64,000 nt of DNA from Astrocystis sublimbata (Eukaryota; Ascomycota; Sordariomycetes; Xylariales; Xylariaceae): positions 434,001-498,000 of the forward strand of contig JAJNNY010000013.1 in NCBI GenBank assembly GCA_022453515.1, given 5' to 3'. This document shows, piece by piece, positions 32,820-43,898 of the stretch (the first letter of the stretch is position 1; each line of letters begins with the position of its first letter). The notes beneath the pieces were generated by a model. It was given only the letters and a program-made list of their open reading frames with translations, had not been told where the DNA came from and made no database searches. Both the position numbers and the translations under genes were made by a program.

Positions 32820-35039
32820 AGATAGATTGATTTCAACTCCTTTCCTACAACGCAGTTACATGCTGGCCACCCCCCTACACAGATATTTAATCAAGTTGTT
32901 TTCTTCTTGCTCCTAGTGAAGGGCACTACAGGCCATAAAAGTTATATTGAGCCATATTGTACAATATGGAGGTATTTATACATTGTTCTCAATACAATAA
33001 TTAGCGCTATTGCCGCGAGAAAGAAATCAGGCACTTGCAGGTGCAAATTCTAGTCTTCGTATGCCCCTTAGTGAAGACATATGAGCAAGATTGGACTCGG
33101 AATGAGAACCACGATTCTATTAGCGATGATGCCAGGTATTGCTTCAGTACTAGTCGATCTGGATGACCTTGGCAACATACACACTATGCTTTCGCCGCTG
33201 ATCGCACCATGATGATCAACAAAATACCTGCCGTATCTTTCGTGCAGTCAGGTTTGATCAAGAACACCTGCTGACTTTGTCAATTGGGTTGCAGTGAAAG
33301 TAAAGGATCACCGAATGCTTGCCGGTCAAGGACTACGGATGTCGATATTTACGATTCGAAAATCGCACACGAATGAATGACGTCTTGCATGAAGGATTGC
33401 CTCGGAAATGAACGAATGCCGACTCGGATATCCGTCTTACAATATGCAATGAAACGACCAACAGATCATGTCGTTATGCTACGGACTGCTCCCCTATCCA
33501 ATCAAAAGAATACTTCAATATCCTGCATTCACTTGGTGGTGGTCAGAAACTCATCTTCCATCAATACTGAAGACCCTTGCATTAACTTTCACGAAGCAAG
33601 GTATACTAAGCCGTCAGACCAGTGTTGCATCGCGAAGGAATATACTGGGAATGCAATGAGACGAGCGCAATGTAAAGCATTCAGAAGCTGCCAAGTCGAG
33701 GATGACCTCGGTGGCCGGAGTTTTTACTTGTACCTATAGGTCGACCACGACGTATTGTAGGACTAAACTTTCCTTGTAAGATAAGTACCGGAAAGCTGTG
33801 AAATGTAGCGAGACATCGTAGTGATCCTTGATAATTCCGAAACTTACTAGGTCTACAGCTCAAGACTCAAGAAGTAAACCTGTGGGCCTGTGGTGGAAAC
33901 TCCTCGCCTCCTTGTCTCCTCACTTCACTTCAAACCCGGTCATAAATTCAATGTGTATAGCGTATCTTCTGTGGCAACACAACGCCGTAGCAAACTGCAT
34001 TTTCAGGTGGAAAGCTCTCGATGATGTTCTAAAGCTAATACTTGAAGTTAATAGCTCCATCATCTACTGTTGCTTAGCGCCATTCTGAGATAACCCATGT
34101 ATTGGTCAAGTATTTAACGTCGACTTGAATATTTAACACACCAATATGGTGATCAATTGGTCGACTGTACTTTATATAATTTCTATTCATTTGCGAGTAT
34201 GATGCGCTATCGGATACTACTACCTACCTAGGTAGTTTTGAGATTATTGGGGTATGTGTTGTACACGTCCACGCAAAATTTTAAGTTGAAGCCAATGATA
34301 GTTGATCGTCGTCGTGCCGGTTGCGCAAAGTCTCCACGTAATCATGCAGTGCTGACACATCTACTGGGCATAGCCTATCTGATACCTGCAGTCTCGATTA
34401 AAGCTGAGAGTTGCAACTACCCTGGCATCTGGCACATCTAGTAAGAACTTGGCCGATGAACAAACTCAAAAACACGAAAGCTAGAACTAAAGCAGAGATA
34501 AATCCGAGAAATCCTGTAAGACAATAACGGATCTGAGTGCCTTAATCTGATATCTGACATGTTTAATTATCAGGTTACTGACAGTTTCTGCAAACCGCGT
34601 ATAGAAAGGCGGATAACGTCTCTTACCGGTTTTTGCTACCAGTCACACTGTGAGGCATACGAGCCGAACTTTCCACTCCCATGGGTGAGGTTGATCTGCA
34701 CGGTACCATTGCCTCTGTATAGGACGCGCGACGCCAAGGTCCAGAAGTCCTGGCCTGCATCCCGAACTAGGCAGACATGGCTAGTCGTCCCATCCATCAC
34801 ATCCAAAGCTCTCTATTGTACGGTAACCTCAACACATGTACCAAGATTTCTACTATCTTAAATGAGCGGCATGAGGATGCTGCGACGAAAGCTCGGCCGC
34901 ATGTAAGCCGGGTTTGGGGGATCTACCTACTCGATCAAGGGAGAATGGCCAGATCACCCCCACTAAGCTGGTTGCTCGTATATCTAAGGTAGTCAGACGA
35001 CCCAGCGTTACAAAATGGGAATGCTTGGCGGCCGTATGG

Positions 35040-35055
35040 AATCGGGGAACGTTAG
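35040..35055 (+). promoter_or_regulatory. 16-base motif AATCGGGGAACGTTAG, copy 1
   Basis: Exactly repeated at 39271-39286. This copy lies about 780 bases upstream of the second P450 start. Candidate binding site for a cluster regulator. Confidence 0.35.
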
Positions 35056-35465
35056 AGTGTATGCAAATGAAACCTCCCAGCATATCCGATAATCCAACTA
35101 CAAAAGTTCCATACATGGAAAATTTGCCATACGCCGCATAGGTACCGACACCACGGCTAGGCATAAATCTTGGGTGCATTTTTATTCGGTAAGCATGCTT
35201 TTGGGGAATCCTTGTTTTCAAAGGGCGGGCGGCGGCCGCCTTTCGATAATCCTTCGATATCACCTTTCAATAATAGCAAACATGATATTATATTCGCATC
35301 TTATGAGACATTGACTTAGGATTGCTGCGGAGTGGGCATCTTGTTGTAGGATTGAAGCGAATGCGACATATTTTGCGCTTTCTTCCACTGCCTATGACTC
35401 AATGCGATGGAAGCCCGGATCAGAAGGCCTCTAGTTTGGGAGAAGCAGGATCAAGGTAGCTTTTG

Positions 35466-35489
35466 CCCCCCCCCCCCCCCCCCCCCCCC
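35466..35489. repeat. Homopolymer run of 24 C
   Basis: Uninterrupted C run in the intergenic region upstream of the second P450. Its length may not be accurate because such runs are hard to sequence. Confidence 0.9.
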
Positions 35490-35830
35490 GCGCAAGACCT
35501 CGGTATGATAGGGAGATGAGATTATCGGAGTTTCTACTGTATCACTGTAGGAACCTGATGACTCTTCTGCGTGTTACTCTTCTTGCAACTCACGATAATT
35601 GCCTAGGTAGTTTGTGTGCGGAGCGAATAGTGCCCTTAAATGCGACTCTAATCCTAGATTATAGGCAGTGGTGTAATAGACCTGCATAGGAATTGAGCCT
35701 CAAACTTGTTTTCATGCCCAGATGTCTCAATGCCTAGCCTTTATCAATTGCTGCTCGTTTCGCTGCCTCGCGCATTGCGCACCAGTGTCATAAGATCACG
35801 ATGCAGTAGTTTCTCATTGATGCCGCGATC

Positions 35831-37913
35831 ATGATCATCCCAATTCTATACTCCCTCCTCGCCGGGGTGATAGCTCATACCGGGTTCTTCATCCATGGGG
35901 AGTGGCATCTGAAGGCCCGCAAGATTGTCTTCACTCATTTTATACTTGCAACAACAGCATATGTGCTTCTAAGCGGCTTGGGCGACGCCTCTTATGGCTC
36001 TGATGGCCCTATATACAGCTTGGCTGTGGTTTCCATATGCTATCTTGCCTCTCTTTTCACCAGCATGACCGTATACCGCCTGTTCTTTCACGCCACAGCT
36101 TCCTTTCCCGGCCCTAAGCTGGCAGCTGTCTCAAAACTATGGCATGTCTTTCACATCCGTGACTCAAGAAATTTCATGTTTATGCACGAGATTCATAAGA
36201 AGTACGGTGCATTCGTGCGAACTGGCAAGTCCTTGGCCCGTCGTACTAGTTTCAAACATTGAATGGAGTAAAATGCTCATGAAGTTATGCTTTAAAGGAC
36301 CGAACGAAATAACTATCTTCCATCCAGCAGCTATCCAACTGTTGGATGGTTGGAATAATGAGAATACGAAAGACACATGGTACGACATCATGCAACCTCG
36401 AAGCTCGGCCATTTTCACTCGGGATGAGGATAACCACAGGGAACGACGAAAGCCCTGGGTCCAGTCATTGGCAACGAAACGTACGAGTGCTTCCCCCTGA
36501 ACCGACAAACTTCTCCTTTCTGTACTTGCCCCTGAGTGAAGCGCATGCTGTTCTATTACAGTTGTTAACGCGTTTTTGTCTCTTAAGCAATGGACTCATT
36601 TCGCCCCAGACTCGCAGATCTAGCACATACCCTCTCTGAATGTATCTCCAAGTATACCGGGGAGCCTGTCCCCGTCAATGATGTGATGACATGGTTCTCG
36701 TTTGACGCGATGTGGGAAGTTCTGTTCGGCCAGGACTTTGACCTCATGAAAACCCGCGGCGGGCATCCAGTCGTCCGCTGCAGAGACAACGCATTCGCTC
36801 TGCTTGGACCAATGTACGTTGCAGACTGGGTTGCTCATTTGGGGTTCGACTTTGTGCCATTCTACGGCAGAGTTCGAGACTGGTTCCGTGTGGTCGCCTT
36901 CTGTGATGAGCACATGAAGAAGTGCATGGCTGTAAGGACAATTCACCTAGCCCAAGCCCTCGTCCTCATAACTAAGCGTCAATTCAAATGTTGATTTCAA
37001 TAAAGAGAAAAGAGAGCGACGACAGACCAAACCTGGCAACGTGGTTCGTCAAAGAGTATCTCGGCCTCAAAGGCGAATGGGACCTCAAGGCACGGCAACG
37101 CCTACTGAGCGGAACAGCAGTATCGGCAGTTCTGGCAGGCAGGTAAATCACCTCTCGATACCAGACAACGTGGTTCACGCTAAGACTCGCACTTGCAGTG
37201 ATACAACTCGAGCCACCCTGATAGTCGCCTGGTGGTATCTATGTCGATACCCCGAACATGCTGACAAGATCCGATCAGAACTTGTCGGCGTCGACGTGGC
37301 TGATGCGAACGCTCTCGCACGTCTGCCACATCTGAACGGCGTCATCAACGAAACCCTACGATTAGTCCCACCAGCACTGACAGGAGCAGGGCGAATGACC
37401 GGTCCTTCTGGGCTAATGGTGGACGACGTACTGATCCCTCCTTACACTAGGGTGACAGCGCCAAAATACACTATCCACCGATGTAAGGTGTCTACTGCAG
37501 GATCAAAAATAGCTCAGAGCTGACAAAAAGTCCCAGTGGAAGCTGCGTTCCAGTATCCCGACGAATTCATTCCTGAAAGATGGTACTCTCGGCCGGAGTT
37601 GATCCGCGACAAACGCGCCTTTGCCCCGTTTTCAGTTGGTGAGTGAGGGGTTCGGGATCAAGTGTGATAGCTGGGGACATCAATACTAACACAGGATTCC
37701 CGGGCCGCAGGCAACAGACAATGCGTCGGCAAGGGTCTCGCCTACGTCGAGCTTCGAATGGTAACTGCCCTGCTGTTGATTCAATACAACGTGCGGTTTG
37801 CGCCAGGCTACGACCCGGAGAGCATGTGGCAACAAATGAAGGATCAAGTGACAGCACAGCCAGGACCTCTATTGTGCATCTTTGAGGCTCGAGAGAAACC
37901 GGGTTTCTGCTGA
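35831..37913 (+). CDS. Cytochrome P450 monooxygenase (P450 B), contains a GC-AG intron
   Basis: Seven exons, 35831-36224, 36298-36480, 36588-36931, 37006-37142, 37199-37482, 37537-37638 and 37711-37913, give 548 residues. Hydrophobic helices at the N-terminus (about 1-85) anchor it. Canonical motifs are present: I-helix AGSDTT (351-356), ExxR ETLR (404-407), FIPERW, and haem motif FSVGNRQCVG with Cys486. Intron 1 must start with GC (GCAAGT) to keep the conserved FVRTG|PNEI reading frame. Exons of 183, 284 and 102 bases are identical in length to those of P450 A, and the N-terminal GEWH and KLWHV segments are shared, so the two are paralogs. Compared with P450 A it has one extra intron (36932-37005). 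It probably hydroxylates or further oxidises the cluster product. Confidence 0.93.
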
Positions 37914-38133
37914 ATCTTAGACAGATACAGACGTACTATGTATCTCATATGTTGGTGGGAGAGGAGTACGATGGAAGTCCACGGTACGATCCTTAACGTC
38001 ATAGTACTCATGTCAGTTGCTCTCGCAACGGGAATACTCTGGTCATGTTCTTCATGGGTATGCGGACTAAAGCCCATAGTGAGATACCACCTAGTTCAGC
38101 AACACCTCGTTTATACCTGCAACATGTTTCATC

Positions 38134-39117
38134 TCATAGGATTTTCTTCCCTGTGACAATGTAGATCTCATATCTGACATAGGCGCCCGCCTCAATCTCC
38201 TCGCCTGCTCGTTTCTCGGCCAGATTCAGCTCCTCGTCCGTCATCCCCACACCCTTCGAGGCCAACACGCGCAACCAAGAGAAAATACTCGCAATGGCGT
38301 TCTCTACTGTCTTTTTCCTCGTCTCCGGCAGCCTGTCGGAGCTGACACAGTCGCTGGCGACCGAATCCAGCCCCGCTGCTCGCATATCCCCTGCGAGAGT
38401 ACTCCAGCCGCACTGGAAGCAGTCGCGCATCTCGTCGCGCCACTTATCACTCAGCGCAACGATAGTCTCAGTCGACGAGGCTTCTACGGCCTCACCTCGA
38501 AGAAACTTCGATGAGAGGAGGTCGCACTCTCCCCATTGCAGCCACCCGCCCGGCTTCAGCAGCAGAGCCAGGTTGCGAACAATGGCTGTCCACTCAGTTG
38601 GTAGTACAGCCGCCACAAGCATGCGGGCGTGCACCAGGTCGTAGACTCCATGGAGCTCTTCTGGAACTGGCTGTTTCATATCCAGAACTTGCAGGCTGAT
38701 AGCCTCGGAGACCGATTGCGGGTACATGGCCGTAGAGATATCATATCCATCCAGTGTAGCATTGGGGAATGCTCCCGATTCCTGTACGCACTGCAGGAAG
38801 TGACCGGTTCCTGTGCCGATGTCTGCGATTCGAGGACTGGGAGGAAGGGTAGCGGCAATGCGAGGGTGGATGAGGTAGCCGATATTGCTATATCATGGAT
38901 GAGTGAGCCCGCGTGCTCCAAGACTGTTTGCATAGATGTCGAACGAGATCGGACATAATTACCTAGTCATGAGGTCAAACTGTTCATTGAGCCTGTGATA
39001 TCAAGTCAGCTATTCGATGCAGTCCTATCTTAGACCGGGGAGAATTGTGACATCTGAATCGTACCTGCGTCCCTCGGCTGCGGTTCGGGTGAGTATGTCT
39101 GCGTAAATGTCCGGCAT
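38134..39117 (-). CDS. SAM-dependent methyltransferase (class I)
   Basis: Three exons on the minus strand, 39065-39117, 38963-38992 and 38134-38887, give 278 residues. Motif I is DIGTGTG (50-56), followed by the YDIS acidic loop. Later come the VYDLVHARM segment and the post-motif LLLKPGGWLQWGECD, all of the Methyltransf_25/UMTA-like type seen in fungal secondary metabolism (LaeA-like fold). Numerous fungal O-methyltransferases of this size have the same NEQFDLMT..IGYLIHP opening. The target is unknown, most likely a hydroxyl or carboxyl of the cluster product. It is the last gene of the accessory block; the next gene is a conserved membrane protein. A 16-base motif shared with the P450 B upstream region lies 154 bases before the start. 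Confidence 0.9.
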
Positions 39118-40269
39118 GGTCGCGATGCATGTAAATAGGCTTGAAAACAGAGTTGTTTGACTACATGATCCTGAGATAGCTCAATGAACGCAGAAGCAAC
39201 CCCTTGGCAAGCATATTACACGAACAGCACAAAGAAGGTTGGAAACAGCGAAAGGCTGTGGGCGTGGGCCAATCGGGGAACGTTAGTCGTCACAAGAATG
39301 CGGGCACTGAAACAGACGCTGCTTGCATGGCGATATATGATATATTTGCACGCCAACAATTATTCAACAGGTATCAACAATAAAACGATAGTTTAGTCCG
39401 TAAGGCATGTGCTTCTTGTAGTAAGTACCTAGCTGAGCATGTTCGCACTCTCCCAATAATGAGTGGCTACTATTTACCACCCCTCCACCACCCCCTCCGC
39501 CATTCTCATACTCATGACCCAAACTAAAAAGAGACGAAGCATTATACATTAGACAGTAAAGAGAACAAGTAGTAGAGAAAAGAATGAGTTATGGTTCGGA
39601 AGGAGTGAATGTACTTGATAGGTCTCAACCCACAGCGAAAGCGATGCGATGGAATGCGGTCAATCAGCAAGTAAAGTAAATGTCCAAAATATGTATTGCA
39701 GGGTATCAAGAATGTCGAGAAAAGTAAGGTAAAAGCTGTAAAGACAAAACCCCGAAAGTAGAAAGGAGACCATCTCCTGCTTTTTTCTTTCCCAACAGGA
39801 TTCAAACAGGAATGTCGTAAGAGAAGAGAATATGCAGCAGAATGAAGAAAATAAATGGAATGCCGTAATGTGCGTATCCGTTTGCGCATGTCCATGTCCA
39901 TGTCCGTGATCATGACCGAACGCGTGACCCAAACCAGACCAGACCGTATATACCTAGCCTTTTTTGTCGCAATTTTTTCCAATTCCGCGTGACCCAGCAA
40001 GTCGCAAAAGATATCCTCCTCTCCCACCAGTGCTTTTATGTTTCCCCAGTACCTATTCCAAAATGAAAGGCAAAAACAATAGCGCGCATGAAGCAGACGC
40101 GAATGCATGTGGACTGTTGGGTTGTCCCAACTCATCAAAAGATCGCAATGTCCAAATCCAAGAGAAGGACACAATATGCATGACCCTGCCTCGACACGCA
40201 TTTTCCAGATCGAGGTGAGGTGAATGTCAGATAGTGACTGTTAAGCCAATCCTTCTTGGGTTGGTTTGC
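39118..40269. other. Right border of the accessory block
   Basis: Contains the methyltransferase promoter with the second copy of the 16-base motif (39271-39286), a C-rich stretch near 39475-39500, and sequence expected to be the 3' UTR of the DUF4203 gene. A long antisense frame at 39542-40201 looks non-coding (see rejected items). Confidence 0.5.
39271..39286 (+). promoter_or_regulatory. 16-base motif AATCGGGGAACGTTAG, copy 2
   Basis: Exact second copy of the motif at 35040-35055, here 154 bases upstream of the methyltransferase start, in antisense orientation relative to that gene. Confidence 0.35.
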
Positions 40270-43200
40270 TTATTCATGCCTCACACCACCCTGCATCCTT
40301 CTCATCGCGTCGCGATGGGCCTCATTCATATCGCCGCGGCGCATCATCTCCGCAAAGGCCCACTCCTGCCGCTCCTTCTCGAGACGTTCCATCTCGCGCC
40401 TCTGGCCCTCTTGCTCGCGCTGCGACAGGAGCATGTTGCGCTGCAAGTCGATTGCGCGGCCGACGTCCGCGTTATTAGTCGACGGACCTGCGAGGGACGC
40501 CGAGGATGTCGCGCGCAGCATCGGGGCCGGTTGCTTTTGGACTGGTGCGGCCTTTAGCTCGGCGGCGACAGACTGCCGGAAGTGTGAAAGCCGTGCGTCG
40601 CGCTCGATGTGAGATTGCCGCGAGGAGCGCCGCTGGGGCTGGTGCGAGTCAAAGTGCGAGGAGTCGGCTGTAATAGTAGGGAGTTGTTGTGCCGGAGGAG
40701 GGGTGGGTACCGCAGCGTTCCATGAACTGCTTCGTTGGGGAGCGCGGCTGCCGCTGACGCTGTTGTTGAGCGAGAGCGCGCTGCTTTGGCGGATGAGGTG
40801 CTTGCGCTGGTTCATCGGGATGTCATCTGCGTCTTGGCTCGCTATGGGCGGTGTCGGTGTTGGGGTGTAGCCGTACGGTGAGGCTATTTGGCTGGTTGGT
40901 CTAGAGTTAGGGTGCTCTTGGATGGGGGGGATGGTGAAGAGCTGCGAAGCGGATTTGTTGCGTAGGTACATCTCGCGCCTCCCGAGCAGTGTCTGCGGGC
41001 TGTTATATGACACCACGCCTGGGATAGGTGTGGGTTCTTTGGGGGATGGCGGTGTTGAGTTTGAGATGGGACTCTCGTCGCCTATTGACACACGTGGTTG
41101 TTCAACCGACAGTCTGCCATTTTCTTCTTGGATCGGCTGTGTGTATACTTCGCTCGAGTTTCTCCGCCCCTTGTTTCTAAAACTGTGGCTGGCCTGAGGT
41201 GTCAATGCCGCTTGACTATCACTGTCGGCGGGGTTTGCACCTGTGAGTATAGCCAAGGTGGCTGGGACATGTGCTTTGGGAAGAGAAGAGGATGACGATA
41301 CCCGAGCCACAGAGCGATTGGCTTGTGAGGGCATTGATACGTTCGAAGCTGACCGCATGATTGCTTCACCGGGAATCTCGCCGGTGGCTGTTTGCTGGAG
41401 CTCCTCAACACGAACCGGCACGGGAGCCTCGGTCTCCTTGCTTTCATCGATCGTGTGTTTGGGCTGCTCTTCTATCTGCAGCTCTTCCAGCGGAGGCGCC
41501 TCCGCCGCACTCAAGTGCTTCGCCCACTCGTTGGTTCTGTATGATAGAGCTACACGAGGCAAAGCTGAAGGGAGTCGGTCTTTCGTAAGGCTCACACTTT
41601 CTGAAGCTGCCGAAGGCGCCACAGACTTCGGAGGCGGAGAGGTTTCAGAAGCTTCTTCGATGGTGTTCATCTCAGTGGGATTGGTGTTCTCGTTCGTGCT
41701 TTCAGTCTTCTTCGCGCTTTCATGCAAGCTGTTCGATAGTTCGCCAGTAGATGAGTTGAGAATGTCTGTCTCAACTGTCTCGGCGGATGAGATAGGTCGA
41801 GTCTCCAGACTTGATTGATGATTCGAAGGCTGTAATTTCATGCCGCTACCGGCTTTGTTAACCGCGTTAGGTTCGACATTAGTACTCTTTGCAGTCGACT
41901 CAACCGTGACCGCGGGTATGGGCTGAACATCATCTTTCATAGGATCAGTGTAGGAGTCGCCGTCCAGACTTAAGCCGTCAATGGTTGCAGCGAGCGACGA
42001 TGCAGCACTTCGAGGTCTTGGCTGTTCGACAAGTCCTTCTGTGCTATCATCCCACTTCGTCGGTGACTGCAGTCCGGACTCTCCCGTCTTTTGTCTTGGC
42101 GTCTGAGCACGAGCCGATCGTTGAGACAGTTTTCGAATGAGGTTGCCCGAGCCCACCGAAAGTCGGTTGGTTAACGACATTCTTGAAGGCTTTTCGCTGA
42201 TGTTGAAAGCGCCGTCGTCTTCGCCGGCATATGTAGCAACCGATGAACGACTATGGGTTTCATCCAGCTCATCTGTGTGGTCAGGAATCTTGAATGGAAG
42301 AGGTGTGATTTCGGGTCCAGGCTGCTTCGAGAGTCTTGGAGAAGATATTGTTGAGCTGGGGCGCGCATCACCATTGCCATTGACAAGCCACACCTTTTTC
42401 TCGGGTTGGTCAGTTGTTTCGTCATCCCCGTTGGGTCCGTCATCCCGTGCGACCCTGATTGTCACTTTGCTATCATCATTTTGGTTCGTCATCATTAGCC
42501 CATCCGCGGTGGTTTTGGCGGCATCAGCCGGGGTTGACTGATCAGCAGTCGGAATTTCTGACATCTCAATGCCATCTTCATTTGAGGGTACTTGTCGCAC
42601 AACAGTCTGCTGGACGCGGGTCTTCTTCTCGTCATCCTCGTATTCGACACCCGAGTCTCCGGATGCAGCCGAGCTTCGTGGTTGCTGGTCGCCGTAGACA
42701 GTCTCCCACTGTCGAAGCTCTCGTTCATTTTGTGCCTCAAGCTGCATTCCGATATTCGCCTCCTCTTCATCGCGCTTCCGTTGTTCCTCAACCGCCGCCT
42801 CGGCCTTCTTCGCACGGTGCTGTTGAATAACTTGCCATAGCTTCAGCTGTGAAATAATGCCGGCAATCGTAAGCACCACAGTGACTGCAATCTCGACTCG
42901 GATGCCTTTTGTCAAAGGATAGGTATCCGCCGTGTATGGGAACAGGTCCCTGTTGAGGTTCCAGATGTAGGCCCAGAATTCTTTCAATCCTGCTCTGCTG
43001 AAACAATCGATGCCTATTACCGTCACGGTCGCGCCGGCAAACGACATCAAACCCAGAAGAGCGTATGGCCTCGTGTAACGGCTGAAATAAAATGCATAGC
43101 TGCCAACCGAGAATGCGGCGATAAAAATAGACTTGGGTGCCGTGTCGGTGAGCAAGCCACCGGGCTTAAGCGTCAGCAACCACATGGAAATGCAAAACCC

Positions 43201-43898
43201 TCCGAGGAGGCACCCCAGGCCTTCGGTAAGTTCGCTGAAAATTGTAGCAGCACCGCCTAGTATGACACCGGGGACAACAGCTGCCACTACGTATGCGCCT
43301 TCGATGGCAATGGGCACTGGCGGGGCCATCACGTATAAGATCAGGACTGTGATACTAAGGCCAGAGAGAAAGGCCGCCGAGAAGAACGTATGCAACCATT
43401 GGTTCTTAATGCCAATCAGAGTGTAAACAGCACCGCTGATTAGTAGAATGGCACCGGCAATTCCCCATCCTGGAGTAAGCCTGGGTTGTAGTGGTAGCTG
43501 GCCATCTGGAATCGGACCTGGAGTTATTGAGACACAAGTCAGCGGCGCTCTAGAAGAACGAACATGGCAAATTCATGGGTGGTGGACTGACTGGAGTTAT
43601 CTGACGAGCTGGAATTGTCCGGTCTGTTGCCATTAATGGCGGATGGGAACGCAGTTTCCGACGTAGAGATAACGGTGCTAGTCGCATCAGCCGTGTGTTT
43701 TCGGGTCGGTTTGGTTGTAGTTGTCTCCTCGGTCGAAGTCTCGATATCCTTTCCCGCATCCTTAGTTGCAGTCGGCGCTGCTGTGACTGTTGGGGAGGTA
43801 TCCTCTCGCCCCAGCACTTGAAAAGGTCCGCCCAAGACAACATGGACTTGTAGAAGGACGAAGAGCAGAGCCCAAACGTAGCTCCATCTTGTCCTCAT
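40270..43898 (-). CDS. DUF4203 (TM7S3/TM198-like) multi-pass membrane protein with long cytoplasmic tail
   Basis: Two exons on the minus strand, 43592-43898 and 40270-43517, give 1184 residues. The start at 43898 precedes a clear signal peptide (WALLFVLLQVHVVLGG). Residues about 25-105 are Ser/Thr-rich, a likely O-glycosylated luminal segment. About seven membrane helices follow, from GWGIAGAILLISGAVYTLIG to VEIAVTVVLTIAGIIS, including the DUF4203 LLGGFCISMWLLTLKPGG segment. A coiled-coil-like KKAEAAVEEQRKRDEEE stretch comes next, then a disordered Ser/Pro/Glu-rich tail of about 750 residues ending in a charged RMEMERLEKERQ-like helix. The protein is conserved in Pezizomycotina and of unknown function; I would not place it in the neighbouring cluster. 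Confidence 0.87.

Larger units (their letters stand above)
32820..35830. other. Three-kilobase gene-free stretch within the cluster
   Basis: No coding sequence is supported in either strand. It contains a CTACCTAGGTAG palindrome (34224-34235), a copy of the 16-base motif also seen near the methyltransferase (35040-35055), and a run of 24 C (35466-35489). The right end should hold the promoter of the second P450. Confidence 0.5.

Noticed and set aside
33377..33739. Plus-strand open frame of 120 codons between the BBE oxidase and P450 B
   Set aside because: Cys/Arg-rich mixed translation with no domain or signal; considered a chance frame.
34853..35263. Minus-strand open frame of 136 codons in the gene-free part of the cluster
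   Set aside because: No domain, basic low-quality composition and no splice or start context; it overlaps the 16-base motif and is probably chance.
36225..36232. GT donor five bases inside the GC-AG intron of P450 B
   Set aside because: Using it shifts the reading frame after the junction and destroys the conserved G-P-N-E-I segment shared with P450 A.
39542..40201. Minus-strand open frame of 219 codons downstream of the DUF4203 gene
   Set aside because: The translation is a run of aromatic, Cys and Leu-rich segments with MDMDMD-type repeats, has no domain, and lies where the 3' UTR of the neighbouring minus-strand gene is expected.
40270..42840. Several plus-strand frames of 80-190 codons across the DUF4203 gene
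   Set aside because: They are shadows of the Ser/Pro-rich coding strand; their translations are Arg/Ser/Leu-biased and lack motifs.
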